Below are positions 6,853-11,849 of a DNA stretch of 11,849 bases, one piece after another. A program made the position numbers and the translations under genes. Numbering within the stretch: position 1 is the first letter of the stretch; each line of letters begins with the position of its first letter. Source of the DNA: Nitrosopumilaceae archaeon (GTDB taxonomy: Archaea; Thermoproteota; Nitrososphaeria; Nitrososphaerales; Nitrosopumilaceae); contig JAGWAW010000029.1 in the NCBI GenBank assembly GCA_021296165.1, positions 1-11,849 of the forward strand. Reading direction: 5' to 3'. The notes under the pieces are model-generated. The model was given only the letters and a program-made list of their open reading frames with translations. It was not told where the DNA came from and ran no database searches.

Positions 6853-8283
6853 TTGGAGATAATGGAGGGTCTTACCTTTGACGACGTGCTTTTGGTTCCA
6901 AAGTACTCGGACGTCACCACCCGGAGCCAGACGGACCTGAACACCCGGCTCTCCCGGAACATCAGCCTCAGCATACCATTTGTGAGCGCCAACATGGACA
7001 CGGTCACCGAGTCCGCGATGGCAGTGGCCATTGCCCGGGCCGGAGGCATCGGCATAGTGCACCGGTTTTTGAGCATCCAGGATGAGGCCGCCGAAGTACT
7101 CAAGGTAAAGAGGTCCGGCAGCGTCATGATAGAGAACCCCTACACCATACCGGCGGAATCCACCGTACGGGATGCCCGCAAGTACGCCGAGGACATGGGC
7201 ATATCCGGACTTTTGGTCGTGGACGGGGAGAGGCTGGCCGGCATAGTAACTGATCGCGACTTTCTCTTCGGGGCCGACCAGGACATGCCCGTCTCAAGCA
7301 TAATGACCCGGGACGTGGTCACCGCGCCCCCGGACATATCCGTAGAGGATGCCAAGAGGATGCTCCGGGACAACCGCGTCGAGAAGCTCCCCGTAACCGA
7401 CGGGGAGGGCCGCATACGGGGGCTCTTCACCTCCAAGGACATCACCAACATAGAGGACTACCCGATGGCCTCCAAGGACTCCAAGGGGAGGCCGCTAGTG
7501 GGCGCAGCGGTGGGAGTCAAAGGAGACTTTATGGAACGCACCGAGGCGCTGTTGGAGGCAGGCGCCGACATCATAGTGGTGGACGTGGCGCACGGGCACA
7601 GTCAGAACGCCATATCCACCGTGCGGAACATCAAGAAGGCGTTCCCCGGCTGCGAGATCATAGCGGGAAACGTTGCCACCGCCGCCGGGGCGCAAGACCT
7701 GATAAACGTGGGGGTGGACGCCGTAAAGGTGGGGGTGGGGTCCGGCTCCATATGCATAACCCGGGTGATAACCGGATCCGGCGTCCCCCAGCTGACGGCG
7801 GTCATGGACTGTGCCCGCATAGGCAGGGACAACGACGTCCCCATAATATCGGACGGCGGCACCAGAACGTCCGGCGACGCCACCAAGGCCTTGGCGGCGG
7901 GAGCCTCCTCGGTCATGCTGGGCAGCATACTGGGCGGCACCGACGAGTCTCCCGGCACGGTGCTCACCAAGAACGGCAAGCGCTTCAAGGTGTACCGCGG
8001 GATGGCCTCGCTGGCCGCCTCCATAGGGCGCAAGTCCAAGGAGACCGGATCCGTCTCCCTGGAGGAAGACCTCAACGACTATGTGGCCGAGGGCGTTGAG
8101 GCGATGGTCCCCTACAAGGGGAGCGTCACCGACATACTGAAGCAGATGACCGGCGGGGTACGCTCCGGGCTTAGCTATTGCGGCGCCCACACCATACCGT
8201 CCATGCAGAGTAACGCCGAGTTCATCCGGATGTCCCGGGCCGGCTTTGCGGAGAGCCAGCCGCACGACGTCTCGGTGATGTAG
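6853..8283 (+). CDS. guaB: IMP dehydrogenase family protein with two CBS domains
   Basis: Oxidises IMP to XMP with NAD+, the committed step to GMP, in the cytoplasm. The 476 residues have the family layout: N-terminal barrel half beginning GLTFDDVLLVPKYSDV, a CBS pair at about 92-200, then the barrel with the catalytic loop GSGSICITR (C301, T303), phosphate-binding ISDGGTRTSGD, GSILGGTDESPG and YRGMASLAAS. The C-terminal AGFAESQPHDV is also typical. Odd point: the mobile flap reads KETGSVSLEEDLNDYVAEG (about 396-414) and lacks the Arg-Tyr pair (DRYF in E. coli) whose Arg acts as base in XMP hydrolysis. A GMP reductase-like activity is therefore a possible alternative. Start: TTG at 6853 lies next to the predicted transcription start; the in-frame ATG at 6862 (MEGLTFDD) behind GGAG is also plausible. 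Apparently a single-gene unit. Confidence 0.93.
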   Translation: MEIMEGLTFDDVLLVPKYSDVTTRSQTDLNTRLSRNISLSIPFVSANMDTVTESAMAVAIARAGGIGIVHRFLSIQDEAAEVLKVKRSGSVMIENPYTIPAESTVRDARKYAEDMGISGLLVVDGERLAGIVTDRDFLFGADQDMPVSSIMTRDVVTAPPDISVEDAKRMLRDNRVEKLPVTDGEGRIRGLFTSKDITNIEDYPMASKDSKGRPLVGAAVGVKGDFMERTEALLEAGADIIVVDVAHGHSQNAISTVRNIKKAFPGCEIIAGNVATAAGAQDLINVGVDAVKVGVGSGSICITRVITGSGVPQLTAVMDCARIGRDNDVPIISDGGTRTSGDATKALAAGASSVMLGSILGGTDESPGTVLTKNGKRFKVYRGMASLAASIGRKSKETGSVSLEEDLNDYVAEGVEAMVPYKGSVTDILKQMTGGVRSGLSYCGAHTIPSMQSNAEFIRMSRAGFAESQPHDVSVM

Positions 8284-8297
8284 ACCCATACAGTTAG

Positions 8298-8306
8298 CGT
8301 TTTATC
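8298..8306 (+). promoter_or_regulatory. TATA-like box of the two-TM protein gene
   Basis: CGTTTTATC begins 31 bases before the ATG at 8329, 15 bases past the guaB stop. It is a weaker match to the consensus than the others, but the spacing is the same. A GGAGGG at 8309-8314 is too far from the ATG to act as a usual ribosome binding site. Confidence 0.5.
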
Positions 8307-8328
8307 TTGGAGGGACGTTCGTACGGCC

Positions 8329-8799
8329 ATGCTGACGAGCCGGACCGTGATCGGCGTCATAGCCGGGGCGGTGATAATCGGCTTGGCGTCCGCGTCCATA
8401 ATACTGGACTTGACGCGGGGACCCTTGGAAGTGACCGAGACGTTTGGTCAGGGCGAGTCCACAGCATACCAAATAAGCGGCGACGCGGGGGCGGCCCACT
8501 CCATTCGGGTGACCGCCGAGCGGTTCGATCTGGAGTTGACCGGCCCCGGTGAGGGCGGCCCGGCCGTGCCCAGGACCGAGTTCACCGGGGAGTTCGCCAT
8601 AGAGTGGACGCACCAGGAGACGGGCCGCACCATCATATTGGTGCAGAACACCGGCGGTGGCCAGATGGTCGTGGACGGTGTCTTTGAGATATCCAGCGAT
8701 CCGCTCGTCTTCGCATACCACATTGTGGTCGTCACCTCCGGGGTGGTGATAATCGGGTTCAGCCTAGCGTTCAGCTTCAGAAAGCCCCGCGGCTTTTAG
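8329..8799 (+). CDS. Small membrane protein with two transmembrane segments, function unknown
   Basis: I do not recognise a family. The 156-residue product has a hydrophobic segment at about 6-26 (TVIGVIAGAVIIGLASASIIL), an intervening region of about 100 residues rich in beta-type alternation and Gly/Thr/Glu (about 28-124), and a second hydrophobic segment at about 127-150, ending in the basic tail FRKPRGF. This suggests both ends in the cytoplasm and a folded extracytoplasmic domain between, possibly a beta sandwich (FAIEWTHQETGRTIILVQNTGGGQMVVDGVFEI looks like paired strands). There are no cysteines and no lipobox. The codon use and GC match the core genes. It has its own TATA-like box after guaB and faces csl4 convergently. 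A role at the cell envelope is an inference only. Confidence 0.8.
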   Translation: MLTSRTVIGVIAGAVIIGLASASIILDLTRGPLEVTETFGQGESTAYQISGDAGAAHSIRVTAERFDLELTGPGEGGPAVPRTEFTGEFAIEWTHQETGRTIILVQNTGGGQMVVDGVFEISSDPLVFAYHIVVVTSGVVIIGFSLAFSFRKPRGF

Positions 8800-8873
8800 G
8801 TGAGCCATACACATACCGCGCAGTCAAGCCCCCACTACTCTGCCCATACCTGGCGGACCCGCCGCTACTCCCG

Positions 8874-9416
8874 CTACCCCAGAACCGGAAAGTCCGGCTT
8901 GCCGAACTTGCGGGAGAGCTTGCGCTCGTCTATCCACGAGCACTCGATGCACTTGATGATGTCGCGCACCGGAACTACCGAGCCGCCGCACTTTACACAC
9001 CGGGTAAGGATCACACCCAAGGACGGGTCGTCCATCGCAGCATGTATGGTACCGTTCAGGTGGCTCACTATTCGGAGCTCCACCACGTCGTTCACCAGTG
9101 TGACGTTCTTCTTGCGGATATTCCGGGTGGAGCATATGCACTCCACGCTGGACTTTGTACGCTTGCCGTTCACGTACTGGATGGTAACGGCAAACATCAC
9201 CGACATTACGGCCGCCACCGTGCCCACTATGATGTCGCCCGGATCCGGCACCCCTATCTTCTTGCTGCGCTCGATGTTGGCCACGCGGTTGGACGGATCG
9301 ATGTCCCGACTGCCCACGACCAGCGAGCGCACCGCGTCGCCGTCGTCAAAGGTATCCCGGCCGGCCTCGTACTCCTCGATGGAGGCTATGCGGTCGCCGG
9401 GAAGTACGAGTGTCAT
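8874..9416 (-). CDS. csl4: Exosome complex subunit Csl4 (S1 domain and zinc ribbon)
   Basis: Cap protein of the archaeal RNA exosome, where it sits with Rrp4 on the Rrp41/Rrp42 ring, binds RNA and recruits partners such as DnaG. The 180 residues show the Csl4 order: an N-terminal domain starting LPGDRIASIEEYEAG, an S1 RNA-binding domain at about 58-130 (PDPGDIIVGTVAAV... VELRIVSHLNGTIHA), and a C-terminal zinc ribbon with C140, C143, C156 and C159 (RCVKCGG... IKCIECSW). The minus-strand ATG at 9416 gives a normal N-terminus. The gene follows the nuclease-helicase gene by 23 bases, but a TATA box at the end of that gene gives it its own promoter. The predicted RNA-binding COG1325 gene elsewhere in the window is linked to the same machinery. 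Confidence 0.92.
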   Translation of the reverse strand: MTLVLPGDRIASIEEYEAGRDTFDDGDAVRSLVVGSRDIDPSNRVANIERSKKIGVPDPGDIIVGTVAAVMSVMFAVTIQYVNGKRTKSSVECICSTRNIRKKNVTLVNDVVELRIVSHLNGTIHAAMDDPSLGVILTRCVKCGGSVVPVRDIIKCIECSWIDERKLSRKFGKPDFPVLG

Positions 9417-9437
9417 GGCTGCCGCCCCCCCGGCTGC

Positions 9438-9446
9438 GATTATATG
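9438..9446 (-). promoter_or_regulatory. TATA box of csl4 overlapping the upstream stop codon
   Basis: Read on the minus strand, CATATAATC contains the last isoleucine codon (ATA) and the TAA stop of the nuclease-helicase gene. Its first base lies 30 bases before the csl4 ATG at 9416, the same geometry as the other promoters, so csl4 can be transcribed alone as a leaderless mRNA. Confidence 0.65.
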
Positions 9447-11440
9447 TGTTTGGCGTGCGGCGGCAGCAGCCTTATGCCCATATCCTTCAGGTAGCAGTAT
9501 GTCCCGTCATAGAACCCGCTTTTTCTGGTGTCATCATCCGGATCCCCCTCTGGGACGAATATCACCATCCCCTGTCTTGCCCGGGTCAGCAGGACCCTGT
9601 ACGCGTTCTTCAGATACTTCATCTTGTGATCCTTTGCTATGTTGGTCCACTTGTCGCCACGAAACTCCTTGTACTGCCACCGTTCTCCGATGTGCCTAAA
9701 GTCCGCATCCCATGCTACGCACGCCCAGTCCAGCTCCAGGCCCTGTATCTTGAACTCCGTGGCGGCATACTCCAGACTGCACGATGAGCGCGGGTCACTG
9801 GGCGGTTTGAGAAACCAGTGGGCTGCGTCTATTGCCAGCTCCACGTATATGCCGTACGGCTTTAGGCGGTATGACTTTGCGGCGGCCACTATGCCGTACC
9901 TTTCGCTGCCGTGGGCGCGCTCCTTTAGCCACTCTTTTGCCCTCACAAAGTCCCTCGTAAGCACTACCTCATAACCATCCATTCTTTCGAGCGCCCTCTT
10001 GGCCGAGCCTGAATCAAGATCCAGCACCGACTTGACAAACTTTGAGACGAGGCCGCTGCGGAAAGATCTGATCGATGTCGCAAGGTGCAGTTCGGGGCGA
10101 TAATTGACACCTAGTCCACCCAGCATCCCCTCCACGCTGCTCCCTTGAACGTACTCGTCATCGGTAATATTCTCCGACAGGTACACATCCCAGTCCGCAT
10201 GACGCCTCCTAACGGCTGAGAACCACTCCGGCAGGCCCGCCTCGTTGTGGTTGATCTCCTGACCCCCGCCAACCAGGCAGACTATTGCGGCCCAGCCGCT
10301 ATGCCGCTCCATCACCTCAATGAGGAACTCCGGCTGCGATATGCCCCTCGCCTCTGCTTGCTTTTTTGTCATGAACCTGTCCATCTCTTTGTGGTCCCAT
10401 GCGCGTTGCGCCTCGTCGAATACGACAATCCTCTCGTGTGGTGCAGACTGGTTCTTGATACCCTCGGCCAGAAAGTCGCCTATGCTCTGTATCAGGACCC
10501 GGGTTTCGCGAAGTGCGCATTTTTTGGTGACCTTGGGTCTGCTCGGATCCTGTCTGCGCTTAAGCTTGTTGGTGCTTACACGGTCCTGCGCAAGCGCCTC
10601 CTGTAAAACATGAATCAGTGGACCATTCCCGGACAGGAAGACGGCGTGTTTTGCTCTTGTTTGATCTTGGTTCTTGCTCGTAAGATTCAGCCCGGCCAGC
10701 GTCTTTCCGGAGCCCGGTACGCCGGTCACAAAGCAGATGGATTTCCTTCCCAGCCTCCTGGATTCATCTATTATGCTTCTGACCGTGCCGGTCGTCTTGG
10801 TTAGGTTCTCCGCGCCAGACTCAGAGCGCGTTATGTCTTCAACGCTGTGTCCCGCGTAAAGGGCCCGGGCGGCCTCTATTATGGTTGGAGTGGGCTTGTA
10901 CTTTGAGGCCTCCCACTTGTTGACGTCGAACGGGGCGATGCGGCCGTATTTTCGGGCGATTTCTACGATGGCTTTCCCGAGTCCATCCCTGCCCACCTGC
11001 ACTGTCTTGATAAAGCCGTCCGCATGCATGCCATAGTCATTATCGTATGGGGGCGCGTCCGTAGCCACCAAGATGGGTGCAACCGGCACCCCATGACTGC
11101 CTTCGTGAAAATTTCGCATGTCCAACGCGTAGTCTTCGCACTGCTCTTTGTCTGCGGTGCGGTACGTGCCCTCCCCAACCTTAAACTCCATAACGAATAT
11201 CGTCCCTGAAAAGACCAAGATGGCGTCTGCCCTCTTTCCCATCCGCGGTATAGTAAACTCCAAGAATATGTGCCCGGCGCCTAGGGCCGCCATCTCCTCT
11301 TTGAGAATATCGATCTCTTCTTTCCATGCCTCCTTTTGTTGAGTCACATTGGGTCCGGACGAGGATGCCAGCGTGCCGATTATGGCATCCGCCCCGGTTT
11401 GGCGAAATACGTCCACATTGCTTGAATAGTACGCCCTCAT
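9440..11440 (-). CDS. PD-(D/E)XK-type nuclease fused to DUF2075/Schlafen-like P-loop helicase
   Basis: A 666-residue two-part protein. The N-terminal part (about 40-140) has the PD-(D/E)XK pattern: E61, D72 in KRADAIL, then E85-F-K87 in VMEFKVG, followed by QCEDYALDMRNFH, common in this family. The C-terminal part (about 225-650) is a DUF2075-type P-loop ATPase: Walker A GVPGSGKT (240-247), Walker B VVFDEAQRAW (D342, E343), and superfamily 1 helicase-like motifs FKIQGLELDWACVAWD and YRVLLTRARQGMVIFVPEGD. All visible catalytic residues are present. Relatives are accessory genes with a presumed role in DNA or RNA targeting or defence; the substrate is unknown. Sampled lines are about 48-57% GC against about 65% in guaB, and an AT-rich gene-free stretch lies upstream, which suggests transfer. 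ATG at 11440 is about 4 bases after the predicted transcription start. Not in an evident defence operon within the window. Confidence 0.88.
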   Translation of the reverse strand: MRAYYSSNVDVFRQTGADAIIGTLASSSGPNVTQQKEAWKEEIDILKEEMAALGAGHIFLEFTIPRMGKRADAILVFSGTIFVMEFKVGEGTYRTADKEQCEDYALDMRNFHEGSHGVPVAPILVATDAPPYDNDYGMHADGFIKTVQVGRDGLGKAIVEIARKYGRIAPFDVNKWEASKYKPTPTIIEAARALYAGHSVEDITRSESGAENLTKTTGTVRSIIDESRRLGRKSICFVTGVPGSGKTLAGLNLTSKNQDQTRAKHAVFLSGNGPLIHVLQEALAQDRVSTNKLKRRQDPSRPKVTKKCALRETRVLIQSIGDFLAEGIKNQSAPHERIVVFDEAQRAWDHKEMDRFMTKKQAEARGISQPEFLIEVMERHSGWAAIVCLVGGGQEINHNEAGLPEWFSAVRRRHADWDVYLSENITDDEYVQGSSVEGMLGGLGVNYRPELHLATSIRSFRSGLVSKFVKSVLDLDSGSAKRALERMDGYEVVLTRDFVRAKEWLKERAHGSERYGIVAAAKSYRLKPYGIYVELAIDAAHWFLKPPSDPRSSCSLEYAATEFKIQGLELDWACVAWDADFRHIGERWQYKEFRGDKWTNIAKDHKMKYLKNAYRVLLTRARQGMVIFVPEGDPDDDTRKSGFYDGTYCYLKDMGIRLLPPHAKHI

Positions 11441-11465
11441 TCGCTGCAGGTGTGTTTTCGCTGGC

Positions 11466-11475
11466 GATAATTAAG
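11466..11475 (-). promoter_or_regulatory. TATA box of the nuclease-helicase gene
   Basis: Minus-strand CTTAATTATC begins 35 bases before the ATG at 11440, predicting a leader of only about 4 bases. Confidence 0.6.
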
Positions 11476-11577
11476 TTTTCATTTGCTACGGAAGTTGTCC
11501 GGCGCCAATGATGTACCCATTCTCATCTTTTGCAGTGTTTGAATTCTACAAGACATATGCAACCGTAAGTCAGATAA

Positions 11578-11643
11578 TGCAATCATAAATTAAAAGCGCT
11601 TCATTCTTTTTTAACCAGAATATTACTGGTACCTATGATTGCA
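11578..11643. repeat. Perfect 10-bp inverted repeat around a 46-base AT-rich centre
   Basis: TGCAATCATA at 11578-11587 returns inverted as TATGATTGCA at 11634-11643. Between them lie a T run and a small CCAG-AATATTA-CTGG inverted repeat. The arms could be protein-binding sites, the ends of a very small mobile element, or an RNA stem; no flanking direct duplication is evident. Confidence 0.6.
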
Positions 11644-11781
11644 AGATATACTCCCAAACTCACTCCATAGCGCAACGCAAAATTGCCAAGACTGGAATGT
11701 TGTATTCACATGCCAAAACAGTCAGGCAGTCAGTTGTTTTCGCTCATCTACGGAATGTTGTGGGTTAGTGGGAGGGCCATT

Positions 11782-11808
11782 ATCTAATTAGATCAACTGT
11801 AACTGATC
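11782..11808. repeat. 12-bp palindrome and overlapping GATCA/TGATC inverted repeat
   Basis: ATCTAATTAGAT at 11782-11793 is a perfect palindrome, and it overlaps GATCA (11791-11795), which pairs with TGATC (11804-11808) across 8 bases. The arrangement looks like an operator for a dimeric regulator, but the regulated gene, if any, lies outside the window. Confidence 0.5.
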
Positions 11809-11849
11809 CGCAGGAAGACACCGCCCGATCTTCGCATCGCAGCATCCGT

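Larger units (their letters stand above)
11476..11849. other. AT-rich gene-free stretch
   Basis: No reading frame with protein character and no tRNA pattern. GC is about 42% (137 of 329 bases from 11521, counted by hand) against roughly 60% in the core genes. It contains a 10-bp inverted repeat (11578-11643), a 12-bp palindrome followed by a second inverted repeat (11782-11808), a short tandem repeat CAGTCAGG/CAGTCAGT (11719-11734), and a T run near 11605-11612. It could be the control region of a gene beyond the window, the edge of an inserted element, or decayed sequence. Confidence 0.6.

Noticed and set aside
7495..8289. 264-residue minus-strand frame
   Set aside because: It is antisense to the guaB catalytic domain, which is certain; shadow frame of GC-rich coding DNA.
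8800..9699. 299-residue plus-strand frame
   Set aside because: It overlaps csl4 and the end of the nuclease-helicase on the other strand, where real motifs are seen; its own sequence is Ser/Thr/Arg-rich without domains.
1..11849. CRISPR arrays, rRNA genes and insertion sequences
   Set aside because: No regularly spaced repeats, rRNA-like sequence or transposase motifs were seen on either strand.

Overview
The window reads as a piece of a GC-rich marine archaeal chromosome, most likely a member of the Thaumarchaeota (Nitrososphaerota) close to Cenarchaeum symbiosum. The domain is clear from the gene content: archaeal ribosomal proteins S15 and S3Ae, an archaeal RecJ/GAN-type DHH phosphoesterase, a KEOPS Pcc1-like subunit, a geranylgeranyl reductase family protein, two archaeal exosome-associated proteins, and TATA boxes instead of -35/-10 promoters. 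The genus is an inference from base composition and gene style.

Layout, left to right. (1) 101-3439, plus strand: a compact housekeeping operon rps15 - recJ/GAN - pcc1 - serS. Its genes are joined by ATGA stop/start overlaps or a 29-base overlap, and one TATA box stands in front. (2) 3641-4704, plus: rps3ae (TTG start) followed after 4 bases by a small RNA-binding protein of the COG1325 type (GTG start). (3) 4700-5028: a GC-rich stretch without a convincing gene but with its own TATA box and several good stem-loops, treated here as a candidate structured RNA of about 300 nt. (4) 5028-6507, plus: a geranylgeranyl reductase family flavoprotein (GTG start). (5) 6508-6852: a gene-poor gap. (6) 6819-8283, plus: an IMP dehydrogenase family protein with two CBS domains. 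(7) 8298-8799, plus: a small protein with two membrane segments. (8) 8874-9416, minus: exosome subunit Csl4, convergent with the previous gene. (9) 9440-11440, minus: a 666-residue protein joining an N-terminal PD-(D/E)XK-type nuclease motif to a DUF2075/Schlafen-like P-loop helicase region. (10) 11441-11849: a gene-free AT-rich stretch (about 42% GC by hand count from 11521) with inverted repeats and palindromes.

How it fits together. Regions 1, 2 and 8 are information processing: translation, tRNA t6A modification, replication or repair, and RNA decay. Regions 4 and 6 are core metabolism: isoprenoid saturation and purine nucleotides. Region 9 is accessory in character: its base composition is lower in GC than the core genes, it borders the AT-rich stretch, and its domain pairing is typical of genes with a nucleic-acid targeting or defence role.

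The most regular signal in the window is promoter geometry. TATA-like boxes lie about 31 bases before the chosen start codons of rps15, rps3ae, the geranylgeranyl reductase, the membrane protein and csl4, and 34-35 bases before guaB and the nuclease-helicase. This predicts mostly leaderless mRNAs and helps fix the ATG, GTG and TTG starts.
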